Assembly: GCA_028280885.1 (NCBI GenBank)
Contig: JANQKY010000013.1
Location: 1 to 64,000 of the forward strand
DNA from: Tepidamorphus sp.
Lineage (GTDB): Bacteria; Pseudomonadota; Alphaproteobacteria; Rhizobiales; Tepidamorphaceae
Direction: 5' to 3'
DNA length: 64,000 nt
Shown here: positions 41,350-50,494 of the stretch, in pieces
Numbering within the stretch: the first letter of the stretch is position 1
Layout: every line of letters begins with the position of its first letter
Notes under the pieces: generated by a model
What the model saw: the letters and a program-made list of their open reading frames with translations, nothing else
The model's database searches: none
Told to the model about the DNA's origin: nothing
Position numbers and translations under genes: made by a program

Positions 41350-43080
41350 ATGAACGAGACCGAATCCGCCATTATCGGCGCCGCCAAGATCGACGAGCCC
41401 TGGGCCCTTGTGGAGAGCTTCGCGACCTTCAAGCGCGAGCATCCCGACGACGTCAATCGCGGCATGGACGAGGTCGTCGAGCGCCTGCGCAAGCATGGCG
41501 TCGAGGTCACCGTGCACGAGCCGCAGCTCTATCTGTCGCTGCCCGGTGCCGCCCGCGTCGAGGCCGATGGCGTGACCTTCCGCGCCAAGCCGCCGGCCTA
41601 TTCGGTCGATGCGCGTGGCGGCCTGACCGGCGAACTGGTCTATATCGGCGCCAACCAGGCCGACGATATCGACACGATCTTCGACAAGAAGCTCGACGAC
41701 ACCGGCACGGTGGCCGAGCGCGTCAACGGCAAGATCGTCATCTCCGAGGGCTATGCGAGCCCCGGCCTGGTCGCGCAGTTCGAGGAACTGGGCGCCATCG
41801 GCGTCATCGGCATCAATCCGGGTGTCGACATTCACTGGGGCATCTGCACCTCGGTCTGGGGCACGCCCGATCTCGACGACCTGCCGCGCAAGCCGACCGT
41901 CGTGTCGGTCGCCGTCAACAACCCGGACGGCCAGAAGCTGATCGAGATCGCCAAACAGGGCGGCACGGTCACGCTCTTCACCGAGATGGAAGAGGGCTGG
42001 TTCGCCTCCAAGCTGCCGGAAGTCTTCATCAAGGGCAGCGAGGAGCCGGAGAAATACGTCTTCCTGCACGGCCATCTCGACAGCTGGGATGTCGGCGTCG
42101 GCGACAACGCGGTCGGCGATGCGACCATGCTGGAAATCGCGCGCATCCTGTGGGCCAATCGCGACAAGCTGAAGCGGTCCGTCCGCATTGCCTGGTGGCC
42201 GGGCCACTCGACCGGCCGCTATGCCGGCTCGACCTGGTTCGCCGATGAGTTCGCGCTCGATCTCGACGAGAACTGCGTCGTCCAGATCAACTGCGACAGC
42301 CCCGGCTGCCGCTGGGCCAGCGAGTTCATCAACCTGTCCTCGATGAGCGAGTCCGACGCCCTGGTCGGCGACATCGTCAAGGAGATCTCCGGCAAGACGG
42401 CCGAGTGCGAGCGTCCGCACCGCGCCGGCGACTATTCGTTCAACAATATCGGCATTTCGAGCTTCTTCATGCTGTCCTCGACCATGCCGACGGCGTTGCG
42501 CGAGGAAAAGGGCTACTACGCGGTCGGCGGCTGCGGCGCCAACATCGCCTGGCACACCGAGAACGACACCCTGGAGATCGCCGATCCCGACAATCTCCTG
42601 CGCGACATCAAGATCTACGCGCTCGGCGTCGTTCGGGTCGCCAATGCCGAGACGCTGCCGTTTGACTGGCGGGCGACGGCGGACGAGTTCGCAGCCACCG
42701 TTGAGGCCTATCAGAACGCGGCCGGCAGCCGCTTCGATCTCGGCCCGTCGAAGGATGCGGTCGCATCGCTTAAAGGGACCCTGGACAAATTCTACGCCGA
42801 CGTCGCGTCGGGCCAGATCCCGGCTCGGCTGGCCAATCAGGTGATCCAGGACCTCGCCCGCATCCTGGTGCCGATCAACTTCACCCGCGAGGTGCGGTTC
42901 CGCCACGATCCGGCCCTGACGGTGCCGCCGCTTCCCGCGATCCATCCGGCAAGCGAGCTGGACTTCCACGAGAAGAACGGCACCTTCGGCTTCGCCCGGA
43001 CCCAGCTCGTGCGCGGCCAGAACCGGCTTGTCGCCGCCCTGCGCCAGGCCGAGCGGCACGTGGAGCTGCTGACGGCCTGA
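41350..43080 (+). CDS. M28-family peptidase-like protein with altered active site
   Basis: A 576-aa protein with the fold of Zn-dependent M28 aminopeptidases, including an inserted PA-like region (residues ~95-205). Three typical metal positions are kept: His242/Asp244 (HGHLDSW), bridging Asp252 (GDNAVGD) and His402 (WHTEND), with a fourth likely at Asp316. The GEE motif that supplies the catalytic Glu and a Zn-binding Glu is His286-Ser287 (WWPGHSTGRYAGS). It has no signal peptide. AAGGGGAG precedes the ATG. Next to a racemase and peptide-type importer, a hydrolase of an imported peptide, amide or hydantoin-derived compound is plausible. Confidence 0.85.
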   Translation: MNETESAIIGAAKIDEPWALVESFATFKREHPDDVNRGMDEVVERLRKHGVEVTVHEPQLYLSLPGAARVEADGVTFRAKPPAYSVDARGGLTGELVYIGANQADDIDTIFDKKLDDTGTVAERVNGKIVISEGYASPGLVAQFEELGAIGVIGINPGVDIHWGICTSVWGTPDLDDLPRKPTVVSVAVNNPDGQKLIEIAKQGGTVTLFTEMEEGWFASKLPEVFIKGSEEPEKYVFLHGHLDSWDVGVGDNAVGDATMLEIARILWANRDKLKRSVRIAWWPGHSTGRYAGSTWFADEFALDLDENCVVQINCDSPGCRWASEFINLSSMSESDALVGDIVKEISGKTAECERPHRAGDYSFNNIGISSFFMLSSTMPTALREEKGYYAVGGCGANIAWHTENDTLEIADPDNLLRDIKIYALGVVRVANAETLPFDWRATADEFAATVEAYQNAAGSRFDLGPSKDAVASLKGTLDKFYADVASGQIPARLANQVIQDLARILVPINFTREVRFRHDPALTVPPLPAIHPASELDFHEKNGTFGFARTQLVRGQNRLVAALRQAERHVELLTA

Positions 43081-43085
43081 CCGCC

Positions 43086-44087
43086 ATGCGCGCAGCCTGC
43101 TATCGCCGCACCGGCCCGTCGGCCGAGGTGCTGGCACTCGAGCTCCTCCCTGACCCGGAGCCGGGCCCTGGCGATGTCCTCGTCAGGGTCCGCGCTTCGG
43201 GGATCAATCCCGCCGACGTCAAGCGCCGGGCGGGGTGGCGCGGGCTCGAAATCGAGCACCCGCTGGTCGTCCCCCATTGCGACGGAGCCGGCGAGATCGT
43301 CGCCGTCGGAGCGGGCGTCGACGCCTCGCGCGTCGGCGAGCGGGTGTGGCTGTGGAACGCCCAGGGCGGCTATGGCGGCCCGGGCCGCGCCTTCGGCACG
43401 GCGGCGGAGCTGATCGCGCTGCCCGCCGACCAGGCCGTGCCGCTGCCGTCGGCCTTGAGCTTTGCCGAGGGCGCCTGCCTCGGCGTTCCCGCGATGACGG
43501 CGCACCGCGCGGTCTTCGCCGATGGGTCGGTTGACGGCCAGACCATCCTGATCCAGGGCGCCGGCGGCGCGGTCGGCCACTTCGCCGTGCAATTCGCCGC
43601 CCGTGGCGGTGCGCGGGTCCTCGGCGTCGTCTCGAACGCGGATCGCGCCGCCCATGCCCGGGCGGGCGGGGCCGACGAGATCATCGACCGGGCTCGGGAG
43701 GATGTCTCAGCCCGCGTCCGCGACCTGACCGATGGTGCCGGTGTCGACCGGATCGTCGAGGTCGAGTTCGGTGGCAACCTCGCAGCCGACATCGCCGTGC
43801 TCAAGCCGAACGGGACGATCGCCGCCTATTCCTCGACCGCTGTCCCCGAGCCGGTCTTTCCCTACTATGCGCTCGCCTTCAAGGGCGCCAATATCCGTCT
43901 GGTCCAGGGTTTCAACCTGCCGGCCGACGCCCGCGCGGCGGGGCAGGCGGAGATCGCCCGGCTTGCCGAGGCGGGAGATCTTTCGGTCGCCGTCGGCGCG
44001 CGTTTTCCCCTCGACCGGATCGCCGAGGCGCATTCAGCCGTCGAAGCCGGATCGGTTGTCGGCAACGTCGTGGTGGAGATCGCCTGA
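43086..44087 (+). CDS. NADPH:quinone oxidoreductase-like medium-chain dehydrogenase
   Basis: A 333-aa zinc-free medium-chain reductase of the QOR type. The N-terminal catalytic domain has RASGINPADVKRR and HCDGAGEIVAVG. The cofactor loop is QGAGGAVGHFAVQFA. No structural zinc-binding Cys cluster is present. It begins 5 bp after the peptidase-like gene and should be co-transcribed with it. A reduction or detoxification step is likely; the substrate is not clear from sequence. Confidence 0.87.
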   Translation: MRAACYRRTGPSAEVLALELLPDPEPGPGDVLVRVRASGINPADVKRRAGWRGLEIEHPLVVPHCDGAGEIVAVGAGVDASRVGERVWLWNAQGGYGGPGRAFGTAAELIALPADQAVPLPSALSFAEGACLGVPAMTAHRAVFADGSVDGQTILIQGAGGAVGHFAVQFAARGGARVLGVVSNADRAAHARAGGADEIIDRAREDVSARVRDLTDGAGVDRIVEVEFGGNLAADIAVLKPNGTIAAYSSTAVPEPVFPYYALAFKGANIRLVQGFNLPADARAAGQAEIARLAEAGDLSVAVGARFPLDRIAEAHSAVEAGSVVGNVVVEIA

Positions 44088-44251
44088 GCGATTTGCCATC
44101 GGGCATCTGCCGCCCTATCTTCGCCGGCGCCAGACAAGACGCGTCCGTCCCCCGCGCGCTATCCAGCACACTTCTTGGCCAGCAAATACCTTGAAAAGAC
44201 CGATCCGTGCCGCTGGTTGCCCGGATCGGGTGTGTAGCGGGGCAGAACACC

Positions 44252-45058
44252 ATGACCGACGCGCGGCCGAAGCACTCTCTCGTCACCAATCGCCAGAACG
44301 GACCGTTCCCGCGGGCCGTTACCGGCGAGGCCATGGTCCAGCCCGGCCTGCGCATGCATGTCCAGATCTCGGGCGATGCGTGCGCCACCCGCAGGAGCGA
44401 CGGCGATCGCTTCGAACTCACCTCGGGCTTGCTTGCGATGACTTTCGACCCGGAGCCGGCAAGCTGGCTGGTCACGGTGGATGCGCATCGCGACTATCGC
44501 GGCGTCTCGCTGCATCTGCCGCTGGCCGAAATCGAGTGCCGGGACGATCTTGACCGGCTCTCCGAGCGGTCCTGGCGGCAGGAGCTGGACCCCTTCGTCC
44601 TCAAGATCGCCAGTAGCTGCCTTGCGCCGTCCAGGCCGCGCAGCCTGGTCGACCGCCTGCTGGCAAGGTCTCGTGAATACGATCTCTTCGCCTATGTCCT
44701 GTCCAAGGCGCAGGAAACCGGGCCGACCGTCCAGTCGAAGCAGATGCTGGTCAGGGAGGCGGTCCGGCGGATGCAGGCCGACACCGACAGCTTCCCCGAC
44801 ACCAGGGTGCTGGCAGACGGGCTCGGCGTCACGCCCGCCAGGCTGCGCGCCGCGTTTCCCGCCGTGCTCGGCGTCAGCTATGCCGATTTCGTCGCCGGAC
44901 AGAAACTCGACCGGGCCTGCCGCATGCTGCGCGATCCGGCCCTCCACGTCGCCCAGATCGCCTATGCGCTCGGCTATGGCAGCCCGGCCAATTTCACCAC
45001 CGCCTTCAAGCGCCAGAAGAACATGACGCCGTCGGACTGGCGCCAGCGGTTTCTCTGA
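44252..45058 (+). CDS. AraC-family transcriptional regulator
   Basis: A 268-aa regulator with a C-terminal double helix-turn-helix (VLADGLGVTPARLRAAF; HVAQIAYALGYGSPANFTTAFKRQ in part) and a variable N-terminal sensor domain. It is PchR-like in context: the converging neighbours encode a siderophore-interacting reductase and a TonB-dependent receptor. Such regulators bind a ferric siderophore and activate its uptake genes. The ATG at 44252 follows GGGGCAGAACACC; a start at 44207 cannot be excluded. The 164 bp before it show no strong element. Confidence 0.85.
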   Translation: MTDARPKHSLVTNRQNGPFPRAVTGEAMVQPGLRMHVQISGDACATRRSDGDRFELTSGLLAMTFDPEPASWLVTVDAHRDYRGVSLHLPLAEIECRDDLDRLSERSWRQELDPFVLKIASSCLAPSRPRSLVDRLLARSREYDLFAYVLSKAQETGPTVQSKQMLVREAVRRMQADTDSFPDTRVLADGLGVTPARLRAAFPAVLGVSYADFVAGQKLDRACRMLRDPALHVAQIAYALGYGSPANFTTAFKRQKNMTPSDWRQRFL

Positions 45059-45059
45059 T

Positions 45060-46124
45060 CTACAGCGCCCGCGAACTGTGGCCCGGCTCGCCGGCGCGCC
45101 AGTAGGCGACGCTGAGCTGGTCGTGCTTGGCCAGACCGAACTGCGTCTTGAAGACGGTGCGCAGCGCCTGGGCGGTCTCGAACGCGCCGCCGAACCAGCC
45201 GTACTGGACGGAATGTTCGCTGCCATGGGCGCGGACGACCTCGGCGACGCGACCGGCGAAGTCTTCCGGCGGCAGCGCGACGATACTGGCGGTCGTTTCG
45301 GGAAGATAGGCTTTGAGAGCTTCCTGGCTCGGCGCCGCGCCGACGACCAGGCCGGTGGCACGCCCGTCCACGCTTTCCAGAAGCCGCGCCACGCCGGCGA
45401 TGCCGGTATAGTCGCCGGCAAGAACGACACCGTCGCTCTTCGGCAGGGCAGGGTCGCCGCCGGGACCCATGATGCCGACCGCGTCGCCGCTGCCGGACAT
45501 CGCCGCCCAGTCCGAAATCAACCCGCCCGAGTGATGGGCGATATCGACGTCGATCTCCCGAGCCTCAAGCCGCAGCGACCGGATCGTCACGAAGCGGGCA
45601 TGCAGTTCGTCGTCGCCCCGCGGCCAGGCGACGCTGCCGTTTTCGGCGACCGTCGGCCAGACGGGCGGGCGTCCGTGCTGAAGCGGCATCATCAGCTTGA
45701 TGTGGATGCCGTCCTCGCCGAGCGCCGCGACGTCGCTGCCTTCCAGCGTGACCCGGATTAGCCCCGGCATGACCTCCTGGCGTCGCAGGACTTGCAGGAC
45801 CCGGAAATTGCCCGGCCGCGAGCCGACCCCGATCTCGCCGGACCAGCGGATCGTCTTCGCAAGCCCGGCGTCGACATCCTCGATCCTCTCGATCAGTTCG
45901 TCGCGGATCTGCGACAGCAGGTTTTCGCTCGGCGTCTCGATGCGGATCTGCAACGCGTCGGCCTGTCCGTCCAGGTCGACATGGCAATCCAGGTAGGACA
46001 TGTGCAGCGTGGCCTCGTTCGGCCGCTCGCAATCGATGCCGTGCTTTGCGAATTCGCCCGCGAACGTGTCGAGAATCCGCTTGGTCAGGTCGGTTTTCAG
46101 GGTGGCTGTGGATACAACGCTCAT
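45060..46124 (-). CDS. Siderophore-interacting protein (FAD ferric reductase) with N-terminal DUF2218
   Basis: Cytoplasmic flavin reductase of 354 aa that releases iron from imported siderophores. An N-terminal DUF2218-like domain (residues ~1-100, SYLDCHVDLDGQADALQIRIE in part) is joined to a ViuB/SIP domain. The FAD motif is RFVTIRSLR, where R-x-Y-T is usual, and the later segments LAGDYTGIAGVARLLE and YGWFGGAFE are typical. It lies 97 bp downstream of the TonB receptor on the same strand and converges within 1 bp on the AraC gene. Confidence 0.9.
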   Translation of the reverse strand: MSVVSTATLKTDLTKRILDTFAGEFAKHGIDCERPNEATLHMSYLDCHVDLDGQADALQIRIETPSENLLSQIRDELIERIEDVDAGLAKTIRWSGEIGVGSRPGNFRVLQVLRRQEVMPGLIRVTLEGSDVAALGEDGIHIKLMMPLQHGRPPVWPTVAENGSVAWPRGDDELHARFVTIRSLRLEAREIDVDIAHHSGGLISDWAAMSGSGDAVGIMGPGGDPALPKSDGVVLAGDYTGIAGVARLLESVDGRATGLVVGAAPSQEALKAYLPETTASIVALPPEDFAGRVAEVVRAHGSEHSVQYGWFGGAFETAQALRTVFKTQFGLAKHDQLSVAYWRAGEPGHSSRAL

Positions 46125-46168
46125 CGGGTGTCTCCGAAAGGGTCATTTAAGGAAGTATGGCGGGGGAA

Positions 46169-46211
46169 GTGGGCTGGCCGGCGCCGCGACGATGCCGGCC
46201 CCCACGTTTTT
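46169..46211 (+). terminator. Terminator-like hairpin between TonB receptor and reductase genes
   Basis: GTGGG-CT-GGCCGGC (46169-46182) pairs with GCCGGCC-CCCAC (46194-46205) around an 11-base loop and is followed by GTTTTT on the plus strand. The T tract is oriented for rightward transcription, although both flanking genes read leftward. On the minus strand the same stem could reduce read-through from the receptor gene into the reductase gene. It may also stop antisense or rightward read-through into the receptor gene. Confidence 0.45.
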
Positions 46212-46221
46212 CATCGCGTCT

Positions 46222-48294
46222 TCAGAAGGTCGACACGACGCTGAGCGTGATCGCCCGTCCCGGACCGGGCGCGACCGTGCCGTCTGGATTGAGCAGAACC
46301 AATGCCAGCGACGACTGGTTCAGATATTGCTCGTCGAACAGGTTGGTGACGTCGAGCGCGATGCGGGTACTGCCGATTTCGTAGCCGATCCCCGCGTCGA
46401 CCAGGAACCGACCGTCGACCTTGTCGATCGGCGTGTTGGCCGCGTCCGAGTAGAAGCTGCCGCGCCAGTTCGCCAGGGCGCCGACATCGAACCCGTTATC
46501 GAAGACATACCGCCCGCTGATCGTCGCGCTGGTGTTCGGCGCATAGGTGAATTCCTTGCCGATCAGGTTGGCGTTCGATGCGTCGGTATCGAGGATCTCG
46601 GTCTGTAAAAGGCCGAGCGCGCCGAACAGCCGGAACCGGCTGGTGACCTGATATTCCGCATCGAGTTCGAAGCCGTAGCTCTGCGAATGGCCGACATTGG
46701 CGATAATGTTGTCGCCGGGAATGCCGCTGCCCGACGGCACCTCAAGCTGCTGGTCGCGCCAGTCGACATAGAACAGGTTGGCACCGACCTGCAGCGCCCC
46801 GTCGAGGCTCCTGTGGCGCAGGCCGAGATCGTAGTTCCAGGTATATTCCGGATCGAAGGTGTAGGGCGTGCCGCTCAGAAGGCTGCCGCCGGCCCCGCCG
46901 GCCCGGAATCCGCGCTGCACGGTCGCATAGAGCCGCGTCTGCGGATCGAAATCATAGGAAAAGCCGACCTTCGGCAGGACGGTGAAGAAATCGGCCTCCG
47001 AGCGCACGCTGGTCATGCCGTTGCTGAACACCGTCTTGGTGCTGTCGCCCTCGACGCGCAGGCCGAAGATCAGGTCGAAAGGATCGGCGATCGTCCAGGT
47101 GCCTTCGCCGAAGGCGGCAAGGGTGGTGTTTTGCTGATCCGTGGTCTGCGTGCCGAAAATGCCGGCGTCGACCGCGCCGTCACCCTGGAAGTGCTCGGCA
47201 TAGACTGCGCCGAAGCCTTCGATGCGCTCGCCGAAGTAGCGCAGCCGTACCTCCTGGCTGATCGTGTTGATCTTGTCGTCGAACCGCGCGTCGAACAGCG
47301 GCGACGGGGTCTGGTCGACATCCGTTTCCCGCGTCGCGTCCTCATGCGCGTAAGCCGTGACCGTCTCCACCGCAAAGCGCTCGGCGAAATCCCAGTTGGC
47401 GCGCAGCGACATCCCGAGGATATCGTTTTCCAGCACGTCCGGCGTATTCGTGACCGCAACGCGTTCATCGGGCCACAACGCGCCGTTGACGAATGAACTG
47501 CCCATCTTCACCTTCGCGCCGATCGCGGTGAACGCGATCTCCTGGCCGCTGTCGCCCTCGTAGAGGAACTTCAGCCGGCCGTTTAGGTTCTGCCGGGCGT
47601 CCTCGTAATCGCCGGTGACGATGTTCTTGTTGAAGCCCTGGCTCGACAGCCCATCGACGGCGATGCGGAAGGCAAGATTGTCGGAAACCGCCGTCGGACC
47701 GCCAACGGCAAACGAAAGCGCGCCCGTCTCCTCCGTGCCGCCCATGATCCGGGCCTGGCCGCCGAAGGCGAAATCCGGGTCCACCGTCTCGTAGATGACC
47801 GCGCCGCCGAGCGAGCCGCGGCCGAGCAGCGTGCTCTGCGCGCCGCGCAGGATCTCCACCTGGGCGACGTCCCAGAAGCCGACGGGACCGGCATAGACGG
47901 AGACCGGGATGCCGTCGACATAGGTGGCGATCAGGTCCGTCGGGCTGCGGGTGTTGGGGAAGTTCGTTTCGCCGAAGCCCAGACCGGTCTGGCCGATGCC
48001 GCGGATGACGATGCCGCGTTCGGCGACGAACGGCTCGACATTGGGAATCCGCTCCACCGCGCCGATCAACGGCTCGCGCGGGGTCAGGAAGTCGGACTCC
48101 GGATCGATGACGACGACGCTGGCTGTCGTGTCCTGAAGCGACCGGTCCAGTTTCTGCCCGGTAATGATGATCGGGTCGAGAAAGATCGCATCTTCCTCTG
48201 AAGCCGAGATGATTTCCTGTGAAACGGCAGCCGTTGCTGCTGCCGACAATGCGACCGATGACACCAGCACGGTCAAACGACGAACGCCCATCAT
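46222..48294 (-). CDS. TonB-dependent outer-membrane receptor
   Basis: Outer-membrane ferric-siderophore-type receptor (690 aa from the ATG at 48294). It has a signal peptide ending near AAVSQE, then a TonB-box-like stretch (DPIIITGQK). A plug domain follows (PNVEPFVAERGIVIRGIG in parts; VEILRGAQSTLLGRGSLGG) and a 22-strand barrel ending in the terminal Phe (VVSTF). AGGAAAGGGGC precedes the tandem ATGs at 48294 and 48291. The linked reductase and AraC regulator support iron uptake; no siderophore biosynthesis gene is seen, so the cell may use foreign siderophores. Confidence 0.92.
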   Translation of the reverse strand: MMGVRRLTVLVSSVALSAAATAAVSQEIISASEEDAIFLDPIIITGQKLDRSLQDTTASVVVIDPESDFLTPREPLIGAVERIPNVEPFVAERGIVIRGIGQTGLGFGETNFPNTRSPTDLIATYVDGIPVSVYAGPVGFWDVAQVEILRGAQSTLLGRGSLGGAVIYETVDPDFAFGGQARIMGGTEETGALSFAVGGPTAVSDNLAFRIAVDGLSSQGFNKNIVTGDYEDARQNLNGRLKFLYEGDSGQEIAFTAIGAKVKMGSSFVNGALWPDERVAVTNTPDVLENDILGMSLRANWDFAERFAVETVTAYAHEDATRETDVDQTPSPLFDARFDDKINTISQEVRLRYFGERIEGFGAVYAEHFQGDGAVDAGIFGTQTTDQQNTTLAAFGEGTWTIADPFDLIFGLRVEGDSTKTVFSNGMTSVRSEADFFTVLPKVGFSYDFDPQTRLYATVQRGFRAGGAGGSLLSGTPYTFDPEYTWNYDLGLRHRSLDGALQVGANLFYVDWRDQQLEVPSGSGIPGDNIIANVGHSQSYGFELDAEYQVTSRFRLFGALGLLQTEILDTDASNANLIGKEFTYAPNTSATISGRYVFDNGFDVGALANWRGSFYSDAANTPIDKVDGRFLVDAGIGYEIGSTRIALDVTNLFDEQYLNQSSLALVLLNPDGTVAPGPGRAITLSVVSTF

Positions 48295-48405
48295 GCCCCT
48301 TTCCTGAGTATTTGAGTCAGGATTTAGCATGACGTTTGGTGTTCGCAGCCGCTGCCCGCTTTTGATTTTCTCGGAATTTCCTTTGAATCGGTCGCGCTGA
48401 GAGGC

Positions 48406-49452
48406 TCAGCAGGTCTCGCCCGGCACGAGCCGGAATCCGAGATCCCGGATATCCGGGATCTCGATTTCCTCATCCGCGACAATATGAGTAGCAGCCTGAA
48501 AGCCGATCTCGAAGCGCGGCGTTTCGATCGTCGCAAGCTTCAGAGGCAGCGCGTCGAGGAAGGCCAGCCCGTTGAACCCCGACAGCGCCACCGTGCCGGG
48601 AACCGGGATGGCGTTTGCCAGGCAATGCATCAGGCCGCCGGCCGCCATGTCGTCGTTGGAATAGTGGATCGCGTCCGGCGGCTCGGGCGCCGCCAGCGCC
48701 TCGGCGGTCAGCCGCCGCCCCTCGACCATCGAGGACGGATCGTCGGTGACGTATTCGGCGACAATCTGAGCGCCCGCCGCCCGCACGGTGTCGGCGAAAC
48801 CGGCAAACCGTTTTCCCGCGCGCAGGTCGCGGCCGCCGAGGCTGCCGATATAGGCGAACCGCCGGTATCCCTTCGACAGCATGTATCGCGCCATCTCGGC
48901 GCCGGCTGCTCTCTGCGAGAACCCGAACGCGGCTGCGATCGGCGTCCCGTCGGCATCCATCATCTCGGCAACCCGCACGCCCGACCGGCGGATCATGGCG
49001 ACAAGCGCGTCGCTGTGCTCGAGCCCCGGCAGCAGCAGGCCGCGCGGCCGCCAGGCCAGGAAGTCGGTAACCAGGTCCGCCTCGCTGTCTGGCGAGTATT
49101 CGCTGACGCCGAAGACCGGCTGCAGACCCTCGCCGGCGAGCGCCTCGCTGATGCCGCGCAGCACCTCGTTGAAGACCCGGTTCTTCAGCGTCGGCAGCAC
49201 TACGCCGACCAGCGGGCTGACCTCGCCGGCCAATGCGCCCGCGAGACGGTTCTGGACGTAGCCGAGTTCCGCCGCCGCCTCCGAGACGCGCGCCTTGACG
49301 GCCGGAGAGGCGTAGCCCTTGCCGCGCAGGACGCGCGACACCGTCATCTGGCTGACGCCGGCCCGCGCGGCGACATCCTCCATGGTCGGCCGGGTGCCGT
49401 GGGGCCTGCCGGGGGCGGGCTGTGACGCGTTGTCCTTGTTACTTCGTCGCAT
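48406..49452 (-). CDS. LacI-family transcriptional repressor
   Basis: A 348-aa repressor with N-terminal LacI HTH and hinge (MEDVAARAGVSQMTVSRVLRG in part, GYVQNRLAGALAG) and a periplasmic-binding-protein-like sensor of the gluconate-repressor type (SNDDMAAGGLMHCL). The ATG at 49452 is the first plausible start before the HTH; the frame stays open far upstream but is not protein-like. It is divergent from the ltnD-otn operon, with two operator-like sites between. It likely responds to a tetronate or an intermediate. Confidence 0.9.
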   Translation of the reverse strand: MRRSNKDNASQPAPGRPHGTRPTMEDVAARAGVSQMTVSRVLRGKGYASPAVKARVSEAAAELGYVQNRLAGALAGEVSPLVGVVLPTLKNRVFNEVLRGISEALAGEGLQPVFGVSEYSPDSEADLVTDFLAWRPRGLLLPGLEHSDALVAMIRRSGVRVAEMMDADGTPIAAAFGFSQRAAGAEMARYMLSKGYRRFAYIGSLGGRDLRAGKRFAGFADTVRAAGAQIVAEYVTDDPSSMVEGRRLTAEALAAPEPPDAIHYSNDDMAAGGLMHCLANAIPVPGTVALSGFNGLAFLDALPLKLATIETPRFEIGFQAATHIVADEEIEIPDIRDLGFRLVPGETC

Positions 49453-49486
49453 GGCCGTTTCGGGTTCGATCGAAACGACCCTAGCG

Positions 49487-49540
49487 TTGACATGTGTTTG
49501 CGTAAACAGGTAAGGGATCGGGATTATGTGAGCGCAAACA
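49487..49540. promoter_or_regulatory. Promoter -35 and two LacI-type operators
   Basis: Two 14-mers centred on CG, TGTTTGCGTAAACA (49495-49508) and TGTGAGCGCAAACA (49527-49540), have start points 32 bp apart, which is close to three helical turns. A consensus TTGACA -35 box lies at 49487-49492, just left of the first site; the -10 is not clear. This layout would let the divergent LacI-family protein block the ltnD-otn operon and its own gene. Confidence 0.6.
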
Positions 49541-49591
49541 TATGCCATCCTGGTGGCAAGGATGGTCGCAAGCGATGTGGAGCGAACGAAA

Positions 49592-50494
49592 ATGGCGGAT
49601 CCTGTTGACGTCGCGGTTATCGGCCTGGGCTCGATGGGGCTCGGCATCGCCCGCTCGGTCCTGCGCGCGGGCCATCGCGTTCTGGGCGTCGATATCGACC
49701 GGGCGCGGGTCGACGCGTTCATCGCCGAGGGTGGCCGGGAAGGGGATTTGCGTGATGTCGCGGGCGACCTCGACGCTGCCGTGATCGTCGTGGTCAATGC
49801 CGCGCAGACCGAGCACGTCCTGTTCGGGCCGGACGGGCTCGTTGCGAAGCTTAAGCAGGGCGCCGTCGTGCTCGCCTGCGCGACCGTCGAGCCGGCGTTT
49901 GCCGGCGCGATGGCCGAGCGCTGCGCCGAAACAGGCATTCTCTATCTCGACAGCCCGATCTCCGGCGGCTCGATCAAGGCGGAGGCCGGGACGCTGAGCG
50001 TCATGGCGGCGGGATCGGCCGACGCGTTTTCCGCCGCCGACCCGGTGCTGGAGGCGATGTCGGAAACGGTCTTCCGGCTTGGCGACAAGGCGGGCGCCGG
50101 CTCGGCGATGAAGGCGGTGAACCAGCTTCTGGCCGGCGTGCACTGCGCCGCGATGGCCGAGGCGCTGACCTTCGGCATGACCCAGGGCGTCGAGCCGAAG
50201 GCGTTTCTGGAGGTCATCTCCAAATGCGCGGGCACGAGCTGGATCCTGGAAAACCGCGCGCCGCATATCGTTGCCGGCGACTATGATCCACGTTCAGCCG
50301 TCGATATCTGGCTGAAGGATCTCGGCATCGTGCTCGATGCCGCCAAGGCGGCGAAATTCTCCGCCCCGCTGACGGCCACGGCCTTGCAGCAGTTCCTGGC
50401 CGCCTCCGGCTCCGGGCTCGGCGGCGAGGATGATTCCGCCGTCGCCAAGGTCTATGCTCGCAACGCTGGCCTGACCCTGCCGGGAGAGGCGTGA
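49592..50494 (+). CDS. ltnD: L-threonate dehydrogenase-like enzyme (3-hydroxyisobutyrate dehydrogenase family)
   Basis: NAD-dependent 2-hydroxyacid dehydrogenase of the beta-hydroxyacid family (300 aa). The cofactor loop is VIGLGSMGLGIA, substrate loop SPISGGSIKAEAG and catalytic lysine in KAVNQLLAGVH. With otnK, otnC and otnI next to it, this is the LtnD step: L-threonate (or a tetronate) to the 2-oxo-tetronate. The ATG at 49592 follows GTGGAG at ten bases and is preferred over 49553. The stop overlaps the next start region (TGATG). Confidence 0.9.
   Translation: MADPVDVAVIGLGSMGLGIARSVLRAGHRVLGVDIDRARVDAFIAEGGREGDLRDVAGDLDAAVIVVVNAAQTEHVLFGPDGLVAKLKQGAVVLACATVEPAFAGAMAERCAETGILYLDSPISGGSIKAEAGTLSVMAAGSADAFSAADPVLEAMSETVFRLGDKAGAGSAMKAVNQLLAGVHCAAMAEALTFGMTQGVEPKAFLEVISKCAGTSWILENRAPHIVAGDYDPRSAVDIWLKDLGIVLDAAKAAKFSAPLTATALQQFLAASGSGLGGEDDSAVAKVYARNAGLTLPGEA

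Noticed and set aside
41191..43137. A 648-codon open frame on the minus strand
   Set aside because: Antisense to the M28-like gene, which has a good ribosome site and family motifs.
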